Part shown: positions 11,331 through 22,374 of the stretch, one piece after another | How positions within the stretch are numbered: the stretch's first letter is position 1 | Layout of the letters: each line of letters opens with the position of its first letter | NCBI GenBank assembly: GCA_000827325.1 | Contig: KN832875.1 | Location: 744,001-808,000, forward strand | Length of the DNA stretch: 64,000 nt | Direction: 5' to 3' | Source: Oidiodendron maius Zn | Taxonomy: Eukaryota > Ascomycota > Leotiomycetes > Myxotrichaceae | Translations under genes and position numbers: made by a program | The notes under the pieces: generated by a model | Told to the model about the DNA's origin: nothing | Database searches by the model: none | What the model saw: only the letters and a program-made list of their open reading frames with translations

Positions 11331-13190
11331 ATGTCGGGTATCGACAACATCAACCAAAATATCTTTGGGGTTGTTGCACTCGTGGTCTCCCTAGTGGCTC
11401 TCTTCACTACCGTTCTTCAAGTTCTGCAACAGTATTTCTCAAGTGCTGAGGGATATCGACGATGTATGCCGTTTCCTCTTTTGTTGATCCTCGCCAATGG
11501 GAATTTCTCCTCAGTTCTCTGCACCAAATGATCATCTTTACATGCCTTCAACTAGTGAATTATATGGAATACCACTAATATCTGCTAGGTGCTTCATCGG
11601 TTATGGGGCTTTGGTCCCAAGGAAACCATAGGAAACTACGAATTTACGAATTTCGAGTCGAGGTGGTCTTCGAGACGCCTGTTATTTTCCTCGCACCTCC
11701 AAATAACAAGCGCGGTCCGATTCCCGACCGAGAAATCCATTACATTGATGGGACGCCGAAATCCTACGAAGATACCAAAGTTCTGGGACGTGATGCCCAG
11801 ATGGAGGCGGATATACAAGCAGCAACAAGAGTACACACTGCCGATGATGAGAGAGCGTCCTGGCTCACCCTTCTTTCCACCCTTCAGCGACAAGAGAAGG
11901 AGTCTCGAAACTGGGATGATATCATGCGAAATGCATCTCCACCTCCCTCACCGGCATACAGTGCGCTCAAGGCACCTAATGCACCGGTATATGATCTGGC
12001 CGTTGGCATTCAACGCAAAACCCGGTCCTGGGACTTCATGCCCGCGGCAATCACGAGACCTTATGCTACGTCTGCAATTTGCCATTTGGTCGAGATGGTG
12101 GCTACCTTGGGGATGTACTGGAAAGTATTCGACCAAAGCTTGTGGAATCTTAGAGCCGAAGGCAACGGTTTCATCTTGACGTCGACTAATGTTCAGGGTC
12201 TCGGAGTTATGGTTGTTTTCACAGCCACTGGAAAGTCGAACTTTGGAGCGAGCAGAGTCATCCCTTCCGAGCTCGTGAAAGATTTGGCGTTTGGAACGGT
12301 GCCAAATATATTTGATAATCAGTTGTATTTAAAAGAGGAGGAAAATGCCCAAAGCCTAGAGCTTATCTTTGGATCAGATAAGGATGTCAATTCAACCCTA
12401 GAATCGTTGGGGTGCTCTGCGAATACGCTGAGACAATATCAGAAAGACCATAAGCACATGTTCTCATGTAGGAGCTTGAAATTAATTCTTCCATCAAGAC
12501 AAAGCTAATAGATATTTAGTATCGTTCGAGATCATTGGCATGCTCGGAAAGGTTTTACGCATCCGTGGAAGTAGCTTCAGGATGGTACCCAACCCGACTG
12601 GTGACCAGTGGCTGAAGAAGATCGGGCCCAAAGCTTCGTGGAGAATCACTCGCATGATGGAGATCTTTCATGATAAGCTAACAAGCCTCGTCTTCTCGAA
12701 TGGACTTGAGTCCAGTGACGAAATTCAAGCAATCATCCAACACTGGCAGAAAATTTATCGCCTAGGCCATCCAGACGGATCGATAGAGAATATCCACGCC
12801 AAGGAGGCCGTTCACGACGCCCTAGATCAAACCACGGATTATCTTCTTAGCCTCACCCAAGCCGAAGTTCTAAGTGTTCTCGTGGCTCATATTAGCCGAG
12901 TGGCAAAGGTCCTCTACGATCCAAATTCGCCTCTAAATGCAATCGTGCTCGCCAATAAGGAAGAGTCTCTACTCACCTACTACTTCGACCAAATCCGGCC
13001 CCTTGTGGTTGGAGATGACCCTAACGAACCCTATACGAATGAGAAAGCAAGTAACAAAAGAAACATTATTTGGGTATCCCTGATCTTCCGCATGCTGTGC
13101 TGGTTGTCGTTACACGATTTTAACAAGTCGGATGTCATGATTGTCCCTTCAGATCTGAAGGGCAGTCGTATGCCTGTGTACATTGGTTGA
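11331..13190 (+). CDS. Modin-like conserved fungal protein with N-terminal membrane segment
   Basis: Model join(11331..11463,11589..12467,12520..13190), 560 aa. The first ATG in frame is at 11331. Residues ~11-29 (IFGVVALVVSLVALFTTVL) form a hydrophobic segment and are followed by LQQYFSSAEGYRRCASSVMGLWS. That layout is shared by fungal proteins annotated as modin, a name from Podospora; their biochemical role is not established. The rest has no domain I recognise, though segments such as YRLGHPDG and YDPNSPLNAIVLANKEE are well-formed coding sequence. The first intron joins codon T|GT to give Cys. The second (52 nt) joins HMFS to LSFEIIGML in phase. The family name is from memory and is the weakest part of this call; the gene structure is stronger. 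Confidence 0.72.
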
Positions 13191-13526
13191 GATGATATAT
13201 GTATAATGCTAGTACAAGGTAAAGTTGTCCGCTGCATATGAAGACTGGTTGATATAGAAGGTTTGAAGGAGAATGTAATTAAAACATGCTGCATTTTAAG
13301 CGAGGATCACCATGTGCAGGAGCTGGAATGGCATATAATGAAACCAATACAGTTTAAATTCAGGAATGCAATTTGTAATTCTCATATCGGGCTTTCCTAT
13401 TGTCTCAAAAGTCTTGGTAAGAGATACAGTGCGTCTTGATTTCGCATCAAATGGACTCTAACTGCTACCCGAATTCCATCTATCACACCAACTACTACAT
13501 CTACTAAACCTAGCGTGCATTCGGCA
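13191..13526. other. Convergent 3' flanks
   Basis: Short AT-rich spacer between the 3' ends of the modin-like gene and CLF1. Nothing beyond presumed 3' UTR and polyadenylation sequence is visible. Confidence 0.6.
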
Positions 13527-15563
13527 CTACTCATTCTTCCCAGTGATCGTGCCGCCAGACTGTTTCCAGGATTGAGCCATTGCCAGAAAATTGGACAGTT
13601 TCTGCGTCTGCATGTCGTCCGCAGGGAACACGTAGTCAATGTACTCCTCGTAGCTGTCGTCGTCCAGCTTACGGCGCCTCTTTGTCTTCCGCGGCATTTG
13701 CTTCTGCACCTTGTCAATATCCTCCGCTGTGCCATGTGTCCTCTCAAACGAGAGCCAAGCATTCAATAATGTGACCCTCTCCTCCTTGAGATCCTTATCC
13801 TTCATACCTTTGAGCCCTCGCTCGAAAATCTTCCTAGCCCGCGCCTTAGCAGCATCGCTAACTGGCTTCTCCTCTTCTTCCTCTGCATCCTCCTCATCTT
13901 CGTCTGAAACGTTGATCTCGAAGTGGGCATAGCTGATCCAGACCTTTACATGATCTGTCTTGTCCAGCAACCTCTCGTACAGAGCTCTAGTTCTTTCGTA
14001 CTCGCCTTCCCCCTCCTCGAAATCAATGTACGCCTTCCATAACAGCTCCGGCATATCAAGTACTGGTTGGCCGATCGCTAGCTCGAAAATGGCACGCGAG
14101 CGGTCCAAATCATCGAGGCCTCGTTCCAGCTCTGCGAATTTGATCCATGCCTGACAGTTTGCAGGGTTCCATTCGATGTGTTTCTCATATAGAGTTCTAC
14201 ATCGCACAAATTCGAAAAGTTTCAGTTCTAGCTCGACATAACCCTTGAATAACTTATCCTTAGGGCACATGCCTATAGCCTGGCCCAACGTTTTTCGGGC
14301 TGCGGAAAGCTGCTGGTGGCGAATTTCAAACTGGGCTTTCATCAGCCAAATCTTAGCAAAGGTAAACTTCTTGTGAGGTATCAGTTTCAGGCACTCTTGA
14401 TAGATCTGCCTTGCTCGTTCTACATCTTTTGACTCCAACTCCTCCCAAACTGCATAGAAGATCCAGAGGTATATATAGCGTCTCCAGTGTCGCTTCTCCT
14501 GAGTCGGCGGTATTTGAGCAATGGCCCTCTCATAAATGTCTCGGACTCGGTCCACATCTCCTAAAGTCTCTTCCAACCTAGCATAATCGAACCAGGTATC
14601 ATAATTCTTTGGGTTCTCCTTGACCTGCTCCTCATACTGCACTCTTCGCTTTGAGAGGATAACATCCTCAACGCCTTCGCGATCCCCAAATTGCTTCTCA
14701 AAAGTTGTGTAGGCCTTGTGAAGAGACATCGACTTTGACCGTGGCATGCGATCCAGAGCATACTTGTAGATGGCTCTAGCACGCTCGTACTCCTTTAACT
14801 TCGCCTCGAACCTCGCATATGCAATGAACAACCGCTCATCCATGAACTCGTCTCCCAGCGACTCGACTGCAGTACCAAAAACTTCACGGACGAGGTCACT
14901 CGTGCCGTATTCTTCCTCGAATCTCGCCCATTTTATCCAATTTCTTGGCTCAGGATGAACCATAGTAAATCGCTGGAAGATGTCACGAGCTCTTTGGAAC
15001 TCGCCATACCTCTTCTCCAGCTTAATATAAGAACTCCAAGCTCCCTCGTCGGGCTCCCATGACATCCACCTCTCGAAGACCTGTCGAGTTCCAGGAATGT
15101 TCTGGAGCATCTCCTCCATGTACACGTACTTGTACCATAGTTTGTCAACTCTGGGTAAGATCGTGACAGCACGGTCTAGGAGATTTCGTGCATGGTTGAT
15201 GTTCCTCGTCTTCATCTCCGCTTCGATGTAACGGATCCATAGCGTAACGGATGTTGCATCCACGTCCAAAGCTCTCTCAAAAATTGATCTCGCTCTCCTG
15301 TATTCCTTCTGTTCCAATTCCCACTGCGCATACCGCATCCAATTGTTCATGTTAATGCGGTTCCTCCGTACATAGTCCTCGAACTCCTTGCGTTTCCTGC
15401 CTTGGAACTCATGAAGCTCTTCGAGATCTGCAAACCGCTGAGTTGGAGCTTGAAGGGCCGGTTCTTGGCGATCAACAGCTTCCCTAAGGAGCTGCTCGGC
15501 AGATATTTGAATAGCGCTGGGCGCCTTGTTCTTAACCCTTGGAGGGCCACGAGAAGACTCCAT
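13527..15563 (-). CDS. CLF1: Pre-mRNA-splicing factor Clf1 (Syf3/Crooked neck)
   Basis: Single exon, 678 aa. Clf1 is a HAT-repeat scaffold of the NineTeen complex that helps assemble the active spliceosome. The start ATG at 15563 ([20 protein letters not shown]) is chosen because the family begins here and its length then matches fungal Clf1 proteins; the open frame itself extends further upstream without homology. Tandem HAT units are evident throughout, for example [53 protein letters not shown] and [19 protein letters not shown], with the W..Y...E pattern and the aromatic pairs. The C-terminal region carries an acidic stretch ([12 protein letters not shown]) and a basic [11 protein letters not shown]. 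It is divergent from PRP31, another spliceosomal gene, 315 bp away. Confidence 0.96.
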   Translation of the reverse strand: MESSRGPPRVKNKAPSAIQISAEQLLREAVDRQEPALQAPTQRFADLEELHEFQGRKRKEFEDYVRRNRINMNNWMRYAQWELEQKEYRRARSIFERALDVDATSVTLWIRYIEAEMKTRNINHARNLLDRAVTILPRVDKLWYKYVYMEEMLQNIPGTRQVFERWMSWEPDEGAWSSYIKLEKRYGEFQRARDIFQRFTMVHPEPRNWIKWARFEEEYGTSDLVREVFGTAVESLGDEFMDERLFIAYARFEAKLKEYERARAIYKYALDRMPRSKSMSLHKAYTTFEKQFGDREGVEDVILSKRRVQYEEQVKENPKNYDTWFDYARLEETLGDVDRVRDIYERAIAQIPPTQEKRHWRRYIYLWIFYAVWEELESKDVERARQIYQECLKLIPHKKFTFAKIWLMKAQFEIRHQQLSAARKTLGQAIGMCPKDKLFKGYVELELKLFEFVRCRTLYEKHIEWNPANCQAWIKFAELERGLDDLDRSRAIFELAIGQPVLDMPELLWKAYIDFEEGEGEYERTRALYERLLDKTDHVKVWISYAHFEINVSDEDEEDAEEEEEKPVSDAAKARARKIFERGLKGMKDKDLKEERVTLLNAWLSFERTHGTAEDIDKVQKQMPRKTKRRRKLDDDSYEEYIDYVFPADDMQTQKLSNFLAMAQSWKQSGGTITGKNE

Positions 15564-15878
15564 GTCGACCAGTGTGGGAGGATGTCGTTGATTCGTGTAC
15601 CGGGTGAATGTGTAAACAGCCTCTCTTTGTAAATTAAGAGTCTCTGCGGATATTGGTCGCGCGAATGAGTCTTGGTATGGTGGCACTGGAAGGAAAGACG
15701 TCAGATGTTGTGAGCTGATGTATCCATCGAAAATACTGAAGGCAGATATATTTCTCGAGGCTGACATCGCGACAGCGCTAAGAGAGCAAACGCTAGCGGC
15801 CGCCTTCTTGCCTGCCGTCAAATAACTCCACCCGTTTCTTCGATTCATCAACGCGCAACACAACCAATAGAGATAAAA
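15564..15878. promoter_or_regulatory. Bidirectional promoter region of CLF1 and PRP31
   Basis: A 315-bp spacer separates the divergent start codons of two spliceosome genes. The open frame of CLF1 runs partly into it, but without family sequence. Shared promoter use is inferred from the geometry; no specific factor site is claimed. Confidence 0.6.
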
Positions 15879-17783
15879 ATGTCCACCCTCGCGGATGAGT
15901 TATTGCAAGACTTCGAGGACTCGGGATCCGAGGGGGAGGAGCAGCATAATGGAGGGCTTTTCCCAGACAATGAAGAGACAAAGTTTGCTGGGAATAACCA
16001 CGCGACAGATGGTAGCATGGAGTTAGATGGAGACGAAGAAGACGTTGAAGAAGACGAGGAGATGGCGGGCGTGAATGATGCTGTCAGAGATGTCGAGGAT
16101 GAGGAAGAAACAAAAGCCAAAGTTGAGAAAATGCAACTTGGCGGCGTGAACGACGTGAGGAGTGTTGCTGGTTTGATGAAGAGCCTGGAGCCTGTCCTAG
16201 AGGTTCGTGCTTCCTGCTTTCCCCCTCCTTTATGTCGAATAGACCGAAGGTTTACAAGTTTTTCTTCTTGGATTAGCCCTGACAGCGTCGCAACTCTACA
16301 GAAAATCGCATACTTCCAATCACTGCCACCGGAAAAGCAGACTACATTTGTTGGTTCGGTCGAAGACAATCCCGAATATCATCTTTTAACGCAGTCAAAT
16401 ACACTATCGACTTCCATTGATTCAGAAATCATTCTCGTCCACAAATTTATAAGAGATCACTACTCGATACGCTTCCCTGAGCTTGAGACTTTAGTGAGCA
16501 ATCCTTTGGATTATGCCAAAGTTGTCACCATTATTGGAAATGGGCCGATGGATGCAGAGAGCATGAAGAAACTTCAAAACTCCAAAGACAATAGGTTGGG
16601 AGTACCGTTAAGAGCCGTTCTAGATGGCCCGTCAGTGATGATAGTCACGGTCGAGGCTACAACAACCAAAGGTCGGGAAATGACACCGGAAGAGTTGGAG
16701 AGGGTCCTGCGTGCTTGCGAGATGACGATGGCATTGGATCGGGCAAAAAAAACGCTTACAGACTATGTTCAATCACGGATGAACTTGTTTGCGCCTAATT
16801 TAACTGCTCTTATTGGTTCTCTGACTGCGGCACAACTTCTCAACTTCGCCGGAGGTTTGACGGGCCTCGCCAAAACTCCTGCATGCAACCTTCCCCCTCT
16901 AGGATCCAAGAAGCAGTCGGGTCAAGGGTTTGCGACCAATGTTGGGGTCAGACAGCAAGGTTTCTTGTACCACTCACCCATCATTAGGGGAATCCCAAAT
17001 GATCTTAAGCGCCAAGCTATGCGAATCGTCTCTGCAAAGGTTGTCTTGGCAGCCAGAGTCGATCGTGTACATAATAGCCCCGACGGATCAGCGGGAGAAG
17101 AGCTCAAAGCTGCTTGCTTAGAGCGACTGGAGAAGCTCACCGAACCCCCTCCAAACAAGGGACAACGGGCATTGCCAGCACCTGATGACAAGCCTGCTCG
17201 GAAACGTGGTGGACGACGAGCCCGGAAAGCCAAGGAAGCTACCGCCATGACTGAATTACGCAAAGCGCAGAACAGAATGGCATTTGGCAAAGAGGAGAAG
17301 GAAGTCGGCTATGGCACGGGCGAGGGCACGAAGGGAATGGGCATGATCGGACAGGCGAACGAGGGCCGGATACGCAACCTTCAAGTTGACCAGCGTACGA
17401 AGGCCAAACTGAGCGCCAAGAATAAAGGTTGGGGAGCCACGCCTGTCGGTGGGGCTGCGTCTTCCCTTCGTGGCTTCGGTCAGGGGGCAGGCGCCGGAAT
17501 CGACCTGCGTGGCAAGGGGCTGCGTACCTCGGGTGTGGGACCTACGGCTGGTACAGCATCCTCGCTCGCCTTCACTCCGGTACAAGGCCTGGAGCTCGTG
17601 GATCCGAAGATACAAGCTGAGATGAATCGGAAGCGGAAAGCAGAGGAGGACCGGTGGTTTAAGGGAGGAACCTTCACGCAAGTCGGTACCGGCGGTACGA
17701 ATGGACCCATGGGCCCACCTCCCAAGAAGCTTGATTCTGGGGTCGGGAAGATGGGGCCTCCGCCTCTCCCTGTTAAGAAATAG
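15879..17783 (+). CDS. PRP31: U4/U6 snRNP protein Prp31
   Basis: Model join(15879..16202,16302..17783), 601 aa. Prp31 binds U4 snRNA with Snu13 and is needed for tri-snRNP formation. The N-terminus is acidic, followed by [13 protein letters not shown], and then the NOP-domain core ([46 protein letters not shown] split over ~215-300, [25 protein letters not shown]). A basic [17 protein letters not shown] segment and a Gly-rich C-terminus complete it. The frame is open across the 99-nt intron at 16203-16301 (GTTCGT...CTACAG, CTGAC branch site). Removing it joins VLE to [13 protein letters not shown] exactly as in homologues, whereas keeping it adds 33 unrelated residues. Confidence 0.95.
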   Translation: MSTLADELLQDFEDSGSEGEEQHNGGLFPDNEETKFAGNNHATDGSMELDGDEEDVEEDEEMAGVNDAVRDVEDEEETKAKVEKMQLGGVNDVRSVAGLMKSLEPVLEVRASCFPPPLCRIDRRFTSFSSWISPDSVATLQKIAYFQSLPPEKQTTFVGSVEDNPEYHLLTQSNTLSTSIDSEIILVHKFIRDHYSIRFPELETLVSNPLDYAKVVTIIGNGPMDAESMKKLQNSKDNRLGVPLRAVLDGPSVMIVTVEATTTKGREMTPEELERVLRACEMTMALDRAKKTLTDYVQSRMNLFAPNLTALIGSLTAAQLLNFAGGLTGLAKTPACNLPPLGSKKQSGQGFATNVGVRQQGFLYHSPIIRGIPNDLKRQAMRIVSAKVVLAARVDRVHNSPDGSAGEELKAACLERLEKLTEPPPNKGQRALPAPDDKPARKRGGRRARKAKEATAMTELRKAQNRMAFGKEEKEVGYGTGEGTKGMGMIGQANEGRIRNLQVDQRTKAKLSAKNKGWGATPVGGAASSLRGFGQGAGAGIDLRGKGLRTSGVGPTAGTASSLAFTPVQGLELVDPKIQAEMNRKRKAEEDRWFKGGTFTQVGTGGTNGPMGPPPKKLDSGVGKMGPPPLPVKK

Positions 17784-18574
17784 GATTATATATGCTAATA
17801 AGGGGGCTTCAAAGTCTGAGGAGTTAGGGCATAAGGGGGAGTTCTGTGATACCAATGGCAAGGTCTATAAATCATCATAACCACGTAAGAAAATGCACAC
17901 ATTCATATCAACCTCCAGCCTCGTAAGATTACAAACATGATCCTATCACTGCTTCTGTCCATCGATTTACATGAGTCATGTGCTCGATTTTCCAACCACT
18001 GCGCCCGTTTTACTCAGCAGAGACGCGAGTACAGGACAAGAGGATCACCAGCGCGATAAATTCAAGGGTATCATTTCTGATTTATTATTGATCACTTCTT
18101 GCTCAAGTAGCTTGTACACTGCCCTCCCTTTGTTCGCAGCTGCTTGGAACTCGCCCGTAACCAAGGCTCTTCGATCCAATTAGCTAAATATAGCTAAGCA
18201 GCATTACGAAGATAACAATCGCTAGACTGCTTGCCGTGCTGTTAGGAGAACCCAAAATCGAGGTTGTACAGTATTTAACGGTAGTCCTAAACTCGACGGG
18301 CACACTAGCGAGTCAATTTGAGGCGATCATCATCGCAATCCTGTTGGAATAACGTAATAACTAGAGCTAAATTGAACTTTACAAATTTATAGTTGTTAAT
18401 TATCATCTTCTAACAGAACTGCCTGACGCTACAGCATGGGAGAAATATTGCAAATAAATAGGAAATGGGAAGATATTTCGCTGGGCAATACCGGTAATCA
18501 ATTAGGCAGATATCTGTATATTGTATTAAGTGGATTAGCTATAGGGTGTAACATACCAGAGACTATGTCTAAAA
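17784..18574. other. Intergenic, AT-rich
   Basis: The PRP31 3' flank followed by AT-rich sequence with many short stops in every frame. No gene is supported. It leads into the decayed TPR relic and may contain unrecognisable upstream parts of the same dead gene. Confidence 0.5.
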
Positions 18575-19141
18575 GTTGGGCACCCTCTATTTGCACTAGG
18601 GCAAGCTAAACGTAGCTTAGAAGTTGTACCATCGTATAGGGTCGAGAAGCCATTGGGCTTATACTATACCGCAACACACAGTAGATATAGTTCGCAACTT
18701 AGGTGTTCTATATAGTGACTAGAGCAAGCTAGACATAGAAGAGAAAATGACGTTCCACATGAAGCGGTTAATAATATAGGCGTCCTCTACACAGCCAAAT
18801 GCAAGCTGGACGCGGCGGAGGAGATGTATAGGTGGGGCGCCGCACGGGTTCGACGAGGCGTTGGGTTCTATGAAAGGCGCTATTAGTGTTTCCGCGCTGA
18901 ACGCGACTCAGAACCTCTCTGGGTTATGTTCGAAAACTTGTAGATCAGATGAAGCTAAACAACTCTATTTCCGCGCTAGAGATGGTATTGGAGCGGTTTG
19001 GGGATATTTGAGTGACCAGCACCAAAATATTGTTGAAACATTAGAAGATTTAGACATTGGCGAGACCTCATTGCCCTTGGTTCACAAGTTACAAACACTT
19101 GGAAAGTTCTTGCGATGGAAAATTCACAACATGACTGATTA
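18575..19141 (+). pseudogene. Relic of a kinesin-light-chain-type TPR gene
   Basis: Broken remains of TPR units of the kind found in fungal NB-ARC/TPR proteins. One frame from 18576 reads LGTLYL, then a stop (18597), GKLN, a second stop (18618), KLYHR, and then HTVDIVRNLGVLYSD, a stop at 18720 and SKLDIEEKM. The two NLG-type motifs are 123 nt apart, close to the 126-nt unit of this TPR class. A further unit (NNIGVLYTAKCKLDAAEEMYR, from about 18770) lies after a frame change. The last part (ATQNLSGLC, RSDEAKQLYFRARDGI, NIVETLEDLD) stays open to 19141 but has no proper start. Two of the three stops sit where the family has Gln, which would fit C-to-T change. The parent gene's function cannot be told. 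Confidence 0.75.
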
Positions 19142-19729
19142 AACCCGGTGTACAGAGCCGCGGGAACATGAAGGTGAAATCGGCTATACAAGCGAATGTA
19201 TATACATTTCAAATGTTTCTATGTACGAGCACCCAGGCAATATCGCAGTGGGACTAAATCAGATGCCAATGTACACCCAAAAATTTTCCTATCCCGTCCT
19301 CGCCTGTTCCCCCCCTATCCGCCAAAACCCATTCTACCCAGGGTCAACGGTATGAGATTAGAATAAACACACCGCCCCGACCCGCATGTCCTTGCCATGG
19401 AAAGATTAGCTATACCCACTTATGTACATCCGGAACCTGAACCTTATGTGCGCCGACCCAAAACCATCTAGCCCGACGAATGCTCCTATCCATAGACCCG
19501 AAAAGGCGCCAGAGAAAAAGAAAAAGCCGACCCTCCACCTTGTACGACGACTATGATAGTCGTTGAGTGGTATTAACAAAGGAAACAGACGAGAAGTCAG
19601 GCATTCGGTGTTGTGGCCTGATACTTCCCGACGTAGAGAATGTATCGTGTCGGCTCGACAGCGTGTTATTGTCGTTGACAACTATGGGGTCATGCCCAAC
19701 CGTTGCTCTGGGATACTCCTGTCGTGACC
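19142..19729. other. Intergenic 3' flank
   Basis: 588 bp between the TPR relic and the stop codon of the C2H2 gene. It probably contains the 3' UTR of the zinc-finger gene. No other feature was recognised. Confidence 0.5.
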
Positions 19730-20716
19730 TTAGCCCTCAGTCTGAGACGCAGCGGCAACAGCTAAGAGATCCAGGTTCGAGCTCACCCTCCTTCGCACGG
19801 TTCGCTCTTGGGACGGCAGGAGTGGCAGGAAGCCGTTCATGTCGAGGGCGCCGTGGGAAGGAACTGGACTCGGCGCCATGGTCTGGGAGCCAGATGATGA
19901 TGGGGCCATCGGGTACCCACCATTCAAGCGTCGCTCGTACATCTCTGAGCGTGACTTTTCGCTATCCTGCGAGGGGACATGTTGGCCCGAGGACTTGTGC
20001 CAGCCTCTGGACTTGCCCTTGTAGTGTGTCTCGAGGTGCTGCTTCATATTATCCGCGCGGGTAAACTTCTTCTCGCAGCCAGGGTGCGTGCACGCCACGG
20101 CCTTCTCGGCAGTATGGATTTTGGAGTGCCGCGAGGCGTGGCCAGAAGTCGTGAAGGTCTTGTCACACCCATGAGTGGCCCGGAACCGGCAAGGGTACCT
20201 TTTAGGCCCCTTCTCCAAGACAGGCCTGCTCGTATACGAGTCCTCTTCATACCCGTCGGAGTACGCCGAGCCTCTGCGAATTCCAACATGCGGGAGCATG
20301 CGCCCTATATGCTGTGGGTGACCTGGGTGGTCAGGATAGAAGGGACGATGTTCGTACGGTGAATCATGGTCCTTGAAGAACCCGTACCAAGGCGCCGTAT
20401 AAGACGGCCTCCGCCCATGGTCTATAGACAGGACGGGCCCTGGCGTGAGCGGAGTGCGAGGTCCCGTGGTAGCTTGCGAATCATACGAGTCGCTGCGCAG
20501 GAGACCTGGGGTTTCGGGCGATGAGGCCGTGCTCGGTAGAGATATGGACGAGTAGGACGCCGTTAGGGTGGATTCGGGATAGTAGGAGGCTGCAGACGTG
20601 AGAATTGGTTCTCGAAAGATGGGCCTCTTCTTCGTCTGGGGTGCTGGATCATCATTGAGCAACGAGACCTGATTTCCCGAGGCATCTCGGGCACTCATAT
20701 TTGATCCTGGAAACAT
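19730..20716 (-). CDS. C2H2 zinc-finger transcription regulator (MtfA-like candidate)
   Basis: Single exon, 328 aa, with an ATG at 20716. Two adjacent zinc fingers lie at residues ~176-201 and ~209-231. The second is canonical (Cys-x4-Cys-x12-His-x3-His, CTHPGCEKKFTRADNMKQH). The first has seven residues between its cysteines (CRFRATHGC) followed by DKTFTTSGHASRHSKIH. Flanking regions are Ser/Pro-rich and probably disordered, including SLPSTASSPETPG and TGPRTPLTPGP. This finger pair with HTAEKAV as linker is what I remember of the fungal MtfA group (regulators of secondary metabolism and development); that assignment is a hypothesis. The protein probably acts in the nucleus. The gene has an unusually long gene-free upstream region. 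Confidence 0.85.
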   Translation of the reverse strand: MFPGSNMSARDASGNQVSLLNDDPAPQTKKRPIFREPILTSAASYYPESTLTASYSSISLPSTASSPETPGLLRSDSYDSQATTGPRTPLTPGPVLSIDHGRRPSYTAPWYGFFKDHDSPYEHRPFYPDHPGHPQHIGRMLPHVGIRRGSAYSDGYEEDSYTSRPVLEKGPKRYPCRFRATHGCDKTFTTSGHASRHSKIHTAEKAVACTHPGCEKKFTRADNMKQHLETHYKGKSRGWHKSSGQHVPSQDSEKSRSEMYERRLNGGYPMAPSSSGSQTMAPSPVPSHGALDMNGFLPLLPSQERTVRRRVSSNLDLLAVAAASQTEG

Positions 20717-21147
20717 GGTGGTTGAATGGGGGGCCTTGCCGCTCCGACGTGGTCTGTGCGATGGGGGTCGAGATTGAAGTGATATTCGCCGGCAATTATG
20801 CTCGACTATTTAGGCTACCGGTAGAGTAGCCTGTCTGGAGGAGAGACGACGAGGCGGATATAGAGACGATGAAAGGGAAGGCTGGACAGGGAAGAGGCTG
20901 TTCCCCAAGTTGATGAGAGGTGTTCACACCCCGGCAAGGAGAGAGTTAAAGTGAGAGAAGAAAGAAGAGTTAGGACGAAAAGGAGAGGCGAGGAGCGGTC
21001 GACCCGTGGGAGAGGTAGGGAGGAGGAAGAGACGGTGGAGACGGAGACGGAGGAGGAGGGGACGACGGCCGTGGGAAGAAGTGGAAATATGGGATTTGCA
21101 GGACAGTTTATGGGATTTCCTGCGGCATGGGGGGTGGGGTGGTTGGA

Positions 21148-21205
21148 GGACATGTAGGACATGTAGGACATCTAGGATCCCTTTAGCTTTTTAGCTTTTT
21201 AGCTT
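21148..21205. repeat. Two adjacent period-9 tandem repeats
   Basis: GGACATGTA occurs at 21148-21156 and 21157-21165, with a variant GGACATCTA at 21166-21174. Immediately after it, TTAGCTTTT repeats with a 9-base period from 21183 to 21205. They are different sequences with the same period, about 430-490 bp upstream of the C2H2 start codon. Confidence 0.85.
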
Positions 21206-21211
21206 CATGAC

Positions 21212-21238
21212 GGGGGGGGAGGGGGGGAGAGGGGAGGG
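21212..21238 (+). promoter_or_regulatory. G-tract cluster (possible G-quadruplex)
   Basis: Four guanine runs of 8, 7, 4 and 3 bases are separated by one to three bases. They meet the usual G3+N1-7 pattern for a quadruplex on the plus strand. The site lies about 500 bp upstream of the C2H2 start, whose gene is on the opposite strand. Folding in vivo is inference. Confidence 0.6.
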
Positions 21239-22050
21239 AGTGGCAGGTTGGCTTGTTCCAACCCTGATCGCAGTTGGTAGAGTGATGGTACGGAAAAAGT
21301 ATACCACTGAGTACACAATGGGAGTCGGAGAGGGCAGGAGGCTTGCCTCTCAGCCTGGCCCACGATCTCAAGCCTCCCCCCCTCCCCCCCGACCTCATCG
21401 ACGATCAGTCCCTTGACACCGCGGGCCCGCCTTGGTCTGCGATCGAGCTATGAAATCATAACGCTGTCAGGGCTGGCAGGGCGCAACCACTGCATGGCCT
21501 GGGCCTCAACCGAGGGGAAACCACCTCTGGTCGCATCCCTGAGCAGTCCAGGAGCACAAGCACTCCAGGGACAGGCACGGCAAGGCCAAGCTGAGGCCGT
21601 TGACATGGTTTCCCGCCGTCCAGTGGCCCGGGATGCGGATGGGCCAGTTGGTGCTAGGCGGAAAGCAGTGAGGAAGCGGCGACTGCTAACCCAAGATATT
21701 GACGTTTGCAGCTAGTTCCTCGACCTAAGGTGCGACATGTCCAGGTCCCAGAACTATGGGAAATATTGGGCGGCGGCACTGGGCTCGCTGGTTCTGTCGT
21801 GACGATACCTTGGTCCATCAGATCTGATCCGTGCCCGGCGTTGCGTGCTGGTCTCGATCGCGATGGTCCTCCCGCGCCGTCGTCGTGATCATATTGTGAT
21901 AGCTCGCCGCGACGTCCTGTACCGTTCCCGCGGTCCCCGCTGGCGCGTCCCGGGCAAGAGGAGACGGCGACAATAGGACATATCATATAGCCCGGGGATG
22001 CTGGGGAAGGTGAGGAGGGAGGATGTTGCGTCCTGCCTCTTTTCCCCCTC

Positions 22051-22101
22051 ACGCATCGCGCATCGCAGCGCATCGCATCGCACAGCATCGCACAGCATTG
22101 C
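22051..22101. repeat. CATCGCA-type simple-sequence tract
   Basis: Irregular repeats of GCATCGC and CACAGCAT cover about 50 bp. It is not coding in any convincing frame. Confidence 0.75.
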
Positions 22102-22366
22102 AACGCCTGCGCAACACCAGCAAACCCCCCGGGCCACAGCAGATTGCGCACAGAAAGCAGGGTCTCCCAGTGGGCCCCACCAGTCTCACGCCTCCCCCCC
22201 GTGGATCGTGGTCGACGCATCGGCGCAGGTCCAAGTCGTGCCCGCTCGCTGTTCAGCTGGCGCTGCTCCCAAGACCGGGCCAACGACGTCGCGGTGGGTG
22301 TGAGACTACGATCGCGATGACTCGGTGCCTGAGCCGATCATCACTGCGCAGAAAAATGAATCCGCT

Positions 22367-22374
22367 TGACGTCA
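22367..22374. promoter_or_regulatory. Palindromic CRE site TGACGTCA
   Basis: A perfect eight-base ATF/CREB-type palindrome in the long region upstream of the C2H2 gene. A single site of this length can arise by chance, and it is about 1.65 kb from the start codon. Confidence 0.4.

Noticed and set aside
15564-15863. N-terminal extension of CLF1 by 100 residues
   Set aside because: The extension has no family similarity, and the ATG at 15563 gives the standard start and length.
18861-19142. Intact-looking 93-codon gene
   Set aside because: It starts at a non-ATG codon and continues degenerate TPR units from upstream, so it is the open end of a pseudogene.
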